From Actinomycetota bacterium (lineage in GTDB: Bacteria; Actinomycetota; Nitriliruptoria; Euzebyales; Egibacteraceae): 10,674 nt of DNA. Where the stretch lies: the NCBI GenBank assembly GCA_019347785.1, contig JAHWKQ010000023.1:5904-16577 (forward strand). Reading direction: 5' to 3'. The position numbers and the translations under genes are program-made. Position 1 is the first letter of the stretch. Every line of letters starts with the position of its first letter. Under the pieces are notes generated by a model. The model was not told the DNA's origin. It ran no database searches and was given only the letters and a program-made list of their open reading frames with translations. Below are positions 1 through 6,082 of the stretch, piece after piece.

Positions 1-1439
1 GCCTCGTCCAGGGCGAGCAGCGCCTCGTGGAAGCAGGCCAGCGGCGCCTCGGCGACGCCCGCTCCGACCTGGCCCAGCGGCTCGTGCGCGTGCAGGATGC
101 CGGTGTTGATCGAGGGGGTGACCTCCAGCTCGACGACCCTGCGGACGTCCACCCCGACGGGCGAGCCGCGGAAGTCCCGGAAGGGCAGCTGGAAGCGGCC
201 GCTGCGCCCGACTGACACCCGCTGCACGTCCTCGGTGACGGCGACCGCCTCGGCCATCGTGCCCCCCAGGAAGCTGGCGATGGCCGGGGACGCCGCCGCC
301 GCGGCGCCGCCGAGCCCGACCAGCTCGAGGACCGCGCTGTCGCCGATGTCCGGGGCGCCGTCCTCCGGGCCGTAGTCCGCGTGGTACAGGGCATTGCCGA
401 CCTCGGGCGCGTCTGTGACGAACCACCGGTCGGGCATGCCGGCGAGGCGGATCCCGAACGTCGTCCCGTTCCGTGACATCCCGACCACCAGGCTGGAGCC
501 GGCGACCTGCGCCGCCCAGTCGGCGGCCGCCTTCGCCGCGGCCATCGACAGGTTCAGGAAGAACAGGTGGTTCGCCGACAAAAAGCGCGCGAGCTCCACC
601 CGCCTCGGGTCCTCCAGCCCCGCGAGGCGGGGCAGCCAGTCCCGCAGCAGCAGGTTCGTCGTCGCCTGGCTGCGCATGTGCGCGTCGTCGCCCATCGCCA
701 GACCCTGGGCGACGAGCGCGAAGACGTCCAGCGGGTCGTCGGGGTCCAGCACAGCGTCGAGCAGCGGGCCGGCGACCTCGCTGAGCCAGACGAGCCGCTC
801 GACCGACTCGGGCTCGTCGGCACCCATCCAGGGGACCTTCCCGGGTCCCTGGTTGATGCCGGTGTACGCCTGGTTGCCACCCTCGGGGTTGTCGACGACG
901 AACACGGGGGCCGACGGGCCGAGCGAGCCGGCCATCGGCAGGACGGTGGCGTGGGGGTTGGCGGACTCCAGCCGGACGTCGCCGCGGGCCACCCGCTCGT
1001 CGGCCTGGTCGCGGTCCGACGCCCAGCCCTCGGCCATCACCGTGGCGCGCACCGAGCGGCGCAGGGGGCCGCAGAAGTCCTCCCAGGGCAACGGCGGTCC
1101 GGAGTGCAGGACGGTGCGCTCGTGCATGCCCGGGACGACCTGCAGCGCCGGGGCGACGCGGCCGACGACCGGCGTGGCCTCGTCAAGGCGGCGCACGACC
1201 TCGCGGTTGGCCTCCTCGATCCGGTCACCGTGCCGGCCGTGCAGGCGGGTCAGGGCGGCCACCCGCTGCTCGTCCCCGGAGGCCGGCACCTGCCACTCCA
1301 GGTCGACCACCGCGGCGCCCTGGGCGCTGACCGCCTCGGCCAGCGCCGCCAGCCCGACGTTGACGACCGCGATCTCCCCTGGCAGCGAGGGCTCGGGCGA
1401 TCCGTCCTCGCGGTCGGCGGACCTAGACTCGGATGCCAT
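1..1439 (-). CDS. allG: DUF1116 protein, AllG/YlbE-like putative oxamate-carbamoyltransferase subunit (3' end beyond window)
   Basis: 479 codons are visible and the reading frame is still open at base 1. The last residues (ACFHEALLALDE) match the extreme C-terminus of E. coli YlbE as I recall it, so only a few residues are missing. Family landmarks in order are LHSGPP (about residue 111), AEGW, a G-N-x-A-Y segment, a GLAMGDD-H segment, FFLNLSMAAAKAA, MSRNGTTFGIR, DIGDSA and VTPSINTGILH. In E. coli, AllG (YlbE) acts with FdrA (AllF) and AllH as oxamate carbamoyltransferase, making carbamoyl phosphate. A carbamate kinase gene and an fdrA gene lie at the other end of this window, which supports that role, but the substrate here is not proven. 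The ATG at 1439 is chosen because AGGAGG lies 11 nt upstream. The start codon overlaps that of the divergent osmC-like gene. Residues 22-66 look like the C-terminal tail of FdrA and precede the usual DUF1116 start. No allH (DUF2877) gene is seen in the window. Confidence 0.9.
   Translation of the reverse strand, partial: MASESRSADREDGSPEPSLPGEIAVVNVGLAALAEAVSAQGAAVVDLEWQVPASGDEQRVAALTRLHGRHGDRIEEANREVVRRLDEATPVVGRVAPALQVVPGMHERTVLHSGPPLPWEDFCGPLRRSVRATVMAEGWASDRDQADERVARGDVRLESANPHATVLPMAGSLGPSAPVFVVDNPEGGNQAYTGINQGPGKVPWMGADEPESVERLVWLSEVAGPLLDAVLDPDDPLDVFALVAQGLAMGDDAHMRSQATTNLLLRDWLPRLAGLEDPRRVELARFLSANHLFFLNLSMAAAKAAADWAAQVAGSSLVVGMSRNGTTFGIRLAGMPDRWFVTDAPEVGNALYHADYGPEDGAPDIGDSAVLELVGLGGAAAAASPAIASFLGGTMAEAVAVTEDVQRVSVGRSGRFQLPFRDFRGSPVGVDVRRVVELEVTPSINTGILHAHEPLGQVGAGVAEAPLACFHEALLALDE
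1424..1429 (+). promoter_or_regulatory. Possible -10 box for a leaderless osmC-like transcript
   Basis: TAGACT fits the actinobacterial TANNNT -10 pattern and ends 8 nt before the ATG at 1438. Transcription would then begin at or next to the start codon. This agrees with the lack of a Shine-Dalgarno sequence in front of that ATG. No convincing -35 box is visible, so this is a weak call. Confidence 0.3.
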
Positions 1440-1839
1440 GCGGATCACCGCCTCCTGGGACGAGGGCTACCGGTGCCGGATGTCCGTCCGGCAGTTCGAG
1501 CTGCTGGCGGACGAGCCACCCGGGGCCGGGGGGACGGACACCGGGCCGACGCCAACCGAGCTGCTGCTGTGCTCGCTGGCGTCGTGCTTCGCCATGGCGG
1601 TCGCGCATGCGGCCCGGACGCGCGAGCTGGAGCTGTGCGACCTCGCCGTCCACGTCGAGGGGGAGTACGACGGGGCGCGGTTCGGGCGCCTGCGCGTCGA
1701 GGTCCAGTCCAGCCATCCCCGCGACGAGCTCGACGATCTCGTGCACGCGGCGAGGCGGTACTGCTACATCTCCAACACCCTCGCCCGGTCGCCGGAGCTG
1801 GAGTACGCGGTCACCGAGCCGCCCGCCCCCCATGCGTGA
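1438..1839 (+). CDS. OsmC family protein
   Basis: The 133-aa product has the two-cysteine pattern of the OsmC/Ohr fold. Cys50 lies in CSLASCFAM at the start of the central helix, and Cys109 lies in YCYISNTL. Members of this family reduce organic or other peroxides with the paired cysteines, or act on small thiol-linked substrates in the cytoplasm. The substrate here is unknown, and the sequence looks closer to generic OsmC/YhfA-like proteins than to Ohr. The same frame stays open far upstream, but the sequence before the ATG at 1438 is the antisense of the DUF1116 gene, and MRITASWDEGY is a typical family N-terminus. It is followed after 9 nt by the AIR-synthase-like gene, so the two probably form one transcript. 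Extra cysteines occur at residues 13, 45 and 67. No signal peptide or membrane segment is seen. Confidence 0.85.
   Translation: MRITASWDEGYRCRMSVRQFELLADEPPGAGGTDTGPTPTELLLCSLASCFAMAVAHAARTRELELCDLAVHVEGEYDGARFGRLRVEVQSSHPRDELDDLVHAARRYCYISNTLARSPELEYAVTEPPAPHA
1451..1456 (-). promoter_or_regulatory. Ribosome binding site of the DUF1116 gene
   Basis: A perfect AGGAGG on the minus strand ends 11 nt before the ATG at 1439. The spacing is a little long. An in-frame GTG at 1448 sits only 2 nt from the motif and is therefore less likely as a start. The site lies inside codons 5-7 of the divergent OsmC-family gene. Confidence 0.55.
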
Positions 1840-1848
1840 CCCCGGACC

Positions 1849-2820
1849 GTGAGCCGGTCCCTGAGCGCCGAGCTGGACGAGCTGGTCCGAGGCTTCCGGG
1901 AGCATCCCGGGCTGCGCGCCAAGTCCGCGCTGGGGATGGTGGCCGACGCGCTGGGCCCCACCGACTGGCTCGCGGGCCCCGGTGACGACACCGCGGTCGT
2001 CGAGTCCGACGGGCGCCTGCTGCTCGCCGCCGGGGAGGCGATCTGGCCGCCGTTCGTCCAGGCCGACCCGTTCGGCGCCGGGGTGGCGGCCGTCCTGGCC
2101 AACGTCAACGACGTCGCCGCCATGGGAGGCCGGTGCCTGGGCCTCGTGGACACCGTGGTGGGTGCCGAGACCACGGCCCGCCGCGTCCTGGAGGGCCTGC
2201 GCCTGGGCTCGAGGCTCTACGACGTGCCCGTGCTGGGGGGCCACCTGACGGTGCGTGACGGCCCCCCGGCCGTGTCCGCCTTCGCCCTGGGCACGGCCGT
2301 CGCCCCGCTGTCGGCCAGGAACGCCGTCCCGGGGCAGACCCTGCTCACGGGCTACTGCCTGCAGGGCCGCCTGCGCCCGGACTTCCCCTTCTTCGCCTCC
2401 TACCGCGAGCGCGGGGGGCGGCTGCCCGGCGACGTCGAGCTGCTGGCCCGGCTCGCCGAGGCGGGGGACTGCGTGGCGGCCAAGGACGTGAGCATGGCCG
2501 GCCTGCTGGGGTCGCTGGCCATGCTGCTGGAGCCGACCGGGGTGGGCGTCGCCCTGGACCTGGACGCCGTGCCGCGCCCCGCCGACGTGCCGCTGCCGAC
2601 GTGGACGGCGGTCTTCCCCGCCTTCGGGTTCCTGCTGTGCGCCCCGCCGGGCCGACAGGGCGGGTGCGTTCGCGCCTTCGAGGAACGCGGGCTGGTCTGC
2701 CGGGCCGTCGGCGTCCTGGACGACTCCGGCGCACTGCGCGTGCGCCTGGGCGGCGAGGAGGCGGTGCTGTTGGACCAGACCCTGCACGCCGTGACCCGCC
2801 TCGGGCGGGGGACGGCGTGA
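1849..2820 (+). CDS. nitF: AIR synthase-related protein, sll0787 family (NitF-like)
   Basis: The 323-aa protein belongs to the PurM/SelD/HypE/ThiL superfamily of ATP-dependent enzymes. It shows the N-terminal metal/ATP motif GDD (residues 45-47), ANVNDVAAMGG (84-94), VLGGH (128-132) and a KDVSMAGLLGSL loop in the C-terminal domain. The overall pattern, including the WPPFVQADPFGAG stretch, matches the sll0787 subfamily found in Nit1C nitrilase clusters, as I recall it. In mycobacterial MSMEG_0567 this domain is fused behind a GNAT domain. Here the two are separate genes facing each other. The reaction of this subfamily is not established. Superfamily members phosphorylate or otherwise activate a small molecule. 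The GTG at 1849 starts 9 nt after the osmC-like stop codon, so translational coupling is likely. A strong inverted repeat covers the stop codon. Confidence 0.87.
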   Translation: MSRSLSAELDELVRGFREHPGLRAKSALGMVADALGPTDWLAGPGDDTAVVESDGRLLLAAGEAIWPPFVQADPFGAGVAAVLANVNDVAAMGGRCLGLVDTVVGAETTARRVLEGLRLGSRLYDVPVLGGHLTVRDGPPAVSAFALGTAVAPLSARNAVPGQTLLTGYCLQGRLRPDFPFFASYRERGGRLPGDVELLARLAEAGDCVAAKDVSMAGLLGSLAMLLEPTGVGVALDLDAVPRPADVPLPTWTAVFPAFGFLLCAPPGRQGGCVRAFEERGLVCRAVGVLDDSGALRVRLGGEEAVLLDQTLHAVTRLGRGTA

Positions 2821-2864
2821 GCGGCCCAGCCGGTGCGCGGGGCTAGCCAGCGCCGTCCCCCGCC
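2804..2864. terminator. Bidirectional hairpin terminator candidate between convergent genes
   Basis: GGCGGGGGACGGCG at 2804-2817 and its exact reverse complement at 2851-2864 form a 14-bp perfect stem. A smaller inner stem is possible between 2824-2831 and 2840-2844. It spans both stop codons and the 22-bp gap between the convergent nitF-like and nitE-like genes, so it could end transcription from both sides. There is no T tract, as is common for hairpin terminators in high-GC actinobacteria. The two arms encode the C-terminal residues of the two different proteins. Confidence 0.65.
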
Positions 2865-3406
2865 GGCCGCAGGTCGATGGCCATCCGCTGGTGCACGTGC
2901 CCGACGTACTCGATCGGCCGCCCCACGCGGCGCCATCCCAGGCGCTCGAAGAAGTCGGCGTTCTGCGGCTGGACGTGGGCGACCATCAGGTCGCCGCCGC
3001 GCTCGCCGGCGGCCCGCACCGCGAAACGCACCAGCGGCGCCCCGACCCGGTGCCTGCGGTGGGCGGGCAGGACCGCGAGGCGGTCGCCCCTCCACACCCC
3101 CGCCTCGTCCAGCGGGTACAGCCGCACGGCCCCTGCGGGCACCGAGTCGTGGAAGCCCAGCGCGTGCAGGGTCTCGGGGTCGTCGTCGCGCGCGTCGCGG
3201 TCGGTGGGGTGGAAGAAGCGCTGCTCGCGGACGAACACCTCGCACCGGATGTCGTGGTGCAGGTCGACCTCGGCGGCGGTCACCGCCAGGCGCGCGGTGA
3301 CCAGGCCGCGCCGCCCGGCGCGGCCGGACCCGCGGGCTGGGCCGAGGAGCGTGCGCCGCTCCTCAGTCGGCCTGGAGGACGGGCAGCTGACGAGCCGCGA
3401 CGTCAT
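2843..3406 (-). CDS. nitE: GNAT-type N-acetyltransferase, MSMEG_0567 N-terminal family (NitE-like)
   Basis: The 187-aa product matches the acyltransferase found in Nit1C clusters. Features are IRCEVFVREQRFF (residues 53-65), the acidic run DRDARDDDP (69-77), VRLYPLD (94-100), GDRLAVLPAHRRHRVGAPL (107-125, with the R-x-x-R-x-G-A acetyl-CoA pyrophosphate loop) and FFERLGWRRVG near the end. The acceptor is unknown. The family core begins near residue 38, and no good start codon lies just before it. I chose the ATG at 3406 because GAGGAG lies 7 nt upstream. It makes a 44-nt overlap with the radical SAM gene and a 35-40 residue Arg-rich N-terminal extension. A GTG at 3409 is an equivalent alternative. 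A GTG at 3283 would give a shorter protein but has no ribosome binding site. It is the last gene of the minus-strand operon, and its end forms part of the terminator hairpin. Confidence 0.83.
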   Translation of the reverse strand: MTSRLVSCPSSRPTEERRTLLGPARGSGRAGRRGLVTARLAVTAAEVDLHHDIRCEVFVREQRFFHPTDRDARDDDPETLHALGFHDSVPAGAVRLYPLDEAGVWRGDRLAVLPAHRRHRVGAPLVRFAVRAAGERGGDLMVAHVQPQNADFFERLGWRRVGRPIEYVGHVHQRMAIDLRPAGDGAG

Positions 3407-4493
3407 CACCGGTCTCCTCGAAGGCGCTGAGGGCGGAGCAGGCCTGACAGCGGGCGCAGCCGGCGGTGACGTTCCACGAGCCGACTCCCCGGCTCACGAC
3501 GTAGGGACCGATCCGCCGGTACAGCGACTCGACGTACTCCGGCTCCGGGGGCAGCCAGCCGTCCATGAGGCTGCCCGGCACGGGGCGCAGCGGGACCACG
3601 AAGGGGTAGACGCCGATGTCGACGGCCCGCTTGCAGGCGTCGACGGTCGTGTCGGGGTCCTCGCCCATTCCGAGGATCACGTACGTGGAGACCTGCCCCT
3701 TGCCGAAGACCTCCACCGCGCGCTCCCACGCGCGGAAGTACCCGTCGATCCCCGTCCTGGCCTTCGGCGGCGCGACGCGGGCGAGCACGTCCTCGTCGAA
3801 CGACTCGACGTGCATCCCGACGACGTCCACGCCCATCCGCTTGACCGTCTCGAGGACCCCGAGGTCGTCGGGGGGCTCGAACTGCGCCTGCACGGGCAGC
3901 CCGCTGGCCTCCTTGATGGCCCTGGCGCACCGGCCGAGGTACAGCGCCCCCTTGTCCGCCCCGCGGGTCGTGCCGGTGGTGAGGGTCACGTCGACCGCCC
4001 CGTCCAGGTCCCGGGCGGCGACCGCCACCTCCGCGAGCTGCTCGGGGCGCTTCACCGGGATGGTGGCGCCCGCCTCCAGCGACAGTTCGATCCCGCAGAA
4101 CGTGCACTGGTCGTCGGTCCCCCAGTGCATGCAGGTCTGGATGACCGTGCTGGCCAGGGAGTCCAGGTGCAGCAGCGCGATCTGCCAGTACGGGACACCG
4201 TCGGCGGTCTGCAGGTCGTAGATCCTGGGCCGGGGCGGGACCGTGGCGGCGGCGACGCGCTGCCCGTCGCGCAGCAGCTCCCACCCGTCGTCGCCCTCCC
4301 GCAGGACGAACGGGGAGTCGGTCACGTACTCGGCGGTGAAGGGGAAGGTGACCGGCGTGTCCTCGACCCAGATCATCCCCGCGTCGGCCGGCCCGGCGCC
4401 CGAGCGGCGGCCCCCGACCCCCCGCTCCACCCGGGCGCCGTAGCTCTGCAGCTCCGACAGCACCGACCCGAGGCCCCGGTCGTGCCGGCCCAT
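3363..4493 (-). CDS. nitD: Radical SAM protein, MSMEG_0568 family (NitD-like)
   Basis: The 376-aa protein has an N-terminal stretch before the radical SAM barrel (LSELQSYGARV, then AGMIWVEDTPV). The [4Fe-4S] motif follows at residues 121-133 in QTCMHWGTDDQCTFCGIE. Its spacing is C-x8-C-x2-C, not the usual C-x3-C-x2-C, and a long insertion between the first two cysteines is characteristic of this subfamily. The barrel shows VTLTTGTTRG, QAQFEPP, GMHVESFDEDVL and YVILGMGEDPDTT. A C-terminal CARCQAC (346-352) could hold an auxiliary cluster. This family is a constant member of Nit1C clusters, and its reaction is unproven. The ATG at 4493 lies 4 nt after the amidohydrolase stop codon. The ATG at 4514, with GAGGAG 4 nt before it, is a realistic alternative that adds seven residues and overlaps the amidohydrolase gene by 17 nt. 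Confidence 0.9.
   Translation of the reverse strand: MGRHDRGLGSVLSELQSYGARVERGVGGRRSGAGPADAGMIWVEDTPVTFPFTAEYVTDSPFVLREGDDGWELLRDGQRVAAATVPPRPRIYDLQTADGVPYWQIALLHLDSLASTVIQTCMHWGTDDQCTFCGIELSLEAGATIPVKRPEQLAEVAVAARDLDGAVDVTLTTGTTRGADKGALYLGRCARAIKEASGLPVQAQFEPPDDLGVLETVKRMGVDVVGMHVESFDEDVLARVAPPKARTGIDGYFRAWERAVEVFGKGQVSTYVILGMGEDPDTTVDACKRAVDIGVYPFVVPLRPVPGSLMDGWLPPEPEYVESLYRRIGPYVVSRGVGSWNVTAGCARCQACSALSAFEETGDDVAARQLPVLQAD
3414..3419 (-). promoter_or_regulatory. Ribosome binding site deciding the nitE-like start
   Basis: GAGGAG on the minus strand lies 7 nt before the ATG at 3406, inside the final codons of the radical SAM gene (the Glu-Glu of SAFEETGDD). It is the only good Shine-Dalgarno match near any in-frame start of the acetyltransferase gene. 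It could also be a chance result of the Glu-Glu codons. Confidence 0.45.
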
Positions 4494-4497
4494 GGCG

Positions 4498-5358
4498 TCA
4501 CCACGCGTGGCCATACAGCTCCTCGAAGTTGGTGTGCAGGATGCGGTCCTTGAGCTCGTCGCCCACCGGCGCCCCGACGATCTTGTGGTACTCGCTCCAG
4601 AAGTCGCTCCACGGCTCGTCGGACGCGAACAGCACGCGGTCCTGGCCCACTCCGCGGTTCTCGATCTCGGTCATCAGCCAGCGCGCGCCGAACCCGACGG
4701 ACCAGGTCGTGTCCGTGTAGACCCGGTAGCCCTGCTCGACCCAGTCCAGGAACTTCGGGACGAGTCTGATGTGGCCGCTCACGCCGCCGCCGAAGTGCAC
4801 GAGGTAGATCTTCACCCGCTTGCCGTAGCGCTCGATCAACGGGATGAAGTTGGTGATGTCCGAGGAGCCACCGGGGCTGGTGTGGAAGTGGAAGACCAGG
4901 TCGTGCTCCTCGGCCGCGTCGAAGCAGGCGTCGACGATCTCGGCGGTGTCGTCGTCCCAGTCCTCCGGGTTGGGCGTCCCCCCCAGAAGGAAGGTGGTCT
5001 TCAGCGCGACGATCCCCTCCTCGCCGGCGTTGCGCAGGGACTCGAGCGTCATCTCCTTGTTCTGGGGCAGGAACGAGACCCACAGGCCGCCGCGGAGGCG
5101 GTCGACCGAGCCGACTGCGTCGAGGACGACTGAGTTCAGCGAGAAGGGGTGTCCCTGGTCGGGGACGCCGTAGTTGGGCAGGACGAGCGCGCGCTCGACG
5201 CCCAGCCGGTCCATGTGCGCGACGTACTCGCCCGTGCCGGGGAAGTCGTAGACGGTCGGCTTGACCGGCTCCTCCAGGTCGTAGAAGGCGAACGGCGGGA
5301 GCTCGCCGATGTGGCTGTGGGCGTCGATGACGGTCCTGGAAAGCCGTTCCTGTGCCAT
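4498..5358 (-). CDS. Amidohydrolase family 2 metal-dependent hydrolase
   Basis: The 286-aa protein is a TIM-barrel hydrolase of the amidohydrolase-2 type. The metal site is readable: DAHSHIG with His14 and His16 on strand 1, a possible Lys120 in VALKTTF, His157/His159 in FHFHTSPGG, His188 in YLVHFGGG, and the strand-8 Asp247 in FASDEPWSDF. Members hydrolyse C-N bonds or decarboxylate small carbonyl substrates, and the substrate is not evident here. It sits, with the unknown gene before it, between the nitB-like and nitD-like genes, where Nit1C clusters carry the nitrilase. It may therefore supply the substrate-processing step in place of a nitrilase (inference). The ATG at 5358 is preceded by GGAAAGG at 8 nt. 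The upstream gene ends 28 nt before it, and the stop codon lies 4 nt before the radical SAM start. No signal peptide is present, so it should be cytoplasmic. Confidence 0.85.
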   Translation of the reverse strand: MAQERLSRTVIDAHSHIGELPPFAFYDLEEPVKPTVYDFPGTGEYVAHMDRLGVERALVLPNYGVPDQGHPFSLNSVVLDAVGSVDRLRGGLWVSFLPQNKEMTLESLRNAGEEGIVALKTTFLLGGTPNPEDWDDDTAEIVDACFDAAEEHDLVFHFHTSPGGSSDITNFIPLIERYGKRVKIYLVHFGGGVSGHIRLVPKFLDWVEQGYRVYTDTTWSVGFGARWLMTEIENRGVGQDRVLFASDEPWSDFWSEYHKIVGAPVGDELKDRILHTNFEELYGHAW

Positions 5359-5386
5359 CTTCCGTGCCTTTCCGGTTGCGTGTCCC

Positions 5387-6049
5387 TCACGGTCCCCGCT
5401 CGCCTCGCGAGGCCGCCGAGTTCCCGTACCGCCGCCTGCGGTCCGCGACCGCCTCCACCCACGGCTCCCGGGCGGCGAAGGTCTGCCGCTGCGCCGGCAG
5501 CCTTGAGTCCGCGACCCAGTCCCCGGAGGCGGGGTCGAGCTGGACGGCCTCGACGCCGTACACGGCCCTCATGGTCTCCGGGTGCGGCTCGACGAAGACA
5601 TGCAGGCCCAGCCCGTCGGGCAGGTGCATCTCGAGCCGTCGGTAGGGGGCCAACAGCCCGGTCTCGGGGCTTCCCGTCTCGTACAGCACGACCCACTCGT
5701 GCCCGGCCTCCCTCGCGGTGCGGGCACGGCGGGCGGCCCGATCGCGGTGGGTCTCCTCCAGCACCTCGCCGTAGCGCAGGCTGAAGGCGGCGCCTGCCAC
5801 GAGCTCGACGTCCCCGACGTCCTCGGGGAGCAGGCCGAGCCGCCGGGAGGCGGTCGCGACCAGGTCCGGCGCCCGCGGGTACGCCGCCGCCAGCTCCTCG
5901 GGCGTCGAGCTCGACCGCAGCTCGTCGGCGACGGCGCGGACGAGGCGGATGCGCCGCTCGTAGTGCTCCGGGACGACCATCACCACCGTGTACAGGCGCT
6001 CCTCGGCGGCCCGCCAGCGGCGGACGAGCTCGGGCAGCCGCTCGCCCAC
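5387..6049 (-). CDS. Unrecognised 220-aa protein in the nitrilase position of the cluster
   Basis: I do not recognise this protein. It looks like a real, folded, cytoplasmic product. The N-terminal half (1-115) appears helical with many Arg/Glu, including RWRAAEERLYTVVMVVPEHY and a Pro/Ala-rich helix-turn region. The C-terminal half has alternating hydrophobic strands, such as EWVVLYETGS, YRRLEMHLPDGLGLHVFVE, YGVEAVQLDP and GDWVADSRL. There are no cysteines, membrane segments or obvious catalytic motif. It starts with GTG at 6049, 33 nt after the nitB-like stop, and is followed after 28 nt by the amidohydrolase, so it is part of the operon. The strand-rich C-terminal half could bind a ligand or a partner, but that is a guess. 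Codon use resembles its neighbours. Confidence 0.72.
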   Translation of the reverse strand: MGERLPELVRRWRAAEERLYTVVMVVPEHYERRIRLVRAVADELRSSSTPEELAAAYPRAPDLVATASRRLGLLPEDVGDVELVAGAAFSLRYGEVLEETHRDRAARRARTAREAGHEWVVLYETGSPETGLLAPYRRLEMHLPDGLGLHVFVEPHPETMRAVYGVEAVQLDPASGDWVADSRLPAQRQTFAAREPWVEAVADRRRRYGNSAASRGERGP

Positions 6050-6082
6050 GGCCGGGGTCCGACGCGGCCGGCCCGCCCGCCG

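Noticed and set aside
394..1437. Upstream extension of the OsmC-family reading frame
   Set aside because: It is antisense to the DUF1116 gene and Ser/Arg-rich without motifs. The OsmC homology begins at the ATG at 1438.
567..1985. Long plus-strand open frame opposite the DUF1116 gene
   Set aside because: The translation is low-complexity Arg/Gly/Ala-rich and lacks any family motif, while the opposite strand gives a clear DUF1116 protein. Long empty frames are expected at this GC content.
2877..4553. 558-codon plus-strand frame over the acetyltransferase and radical SAM genes
   Set aside because: It shows no recognisable domain, whereas the minus strand has precise radical SAM and GNAT motifs.
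4498..5358. Could this be the missing nitrilase?
   Set aside because: It has the HxH, His, His and Asp pattern of metal-dependent amidohydrolases, not the Glu-Lys-Cys triad of nitrilases.
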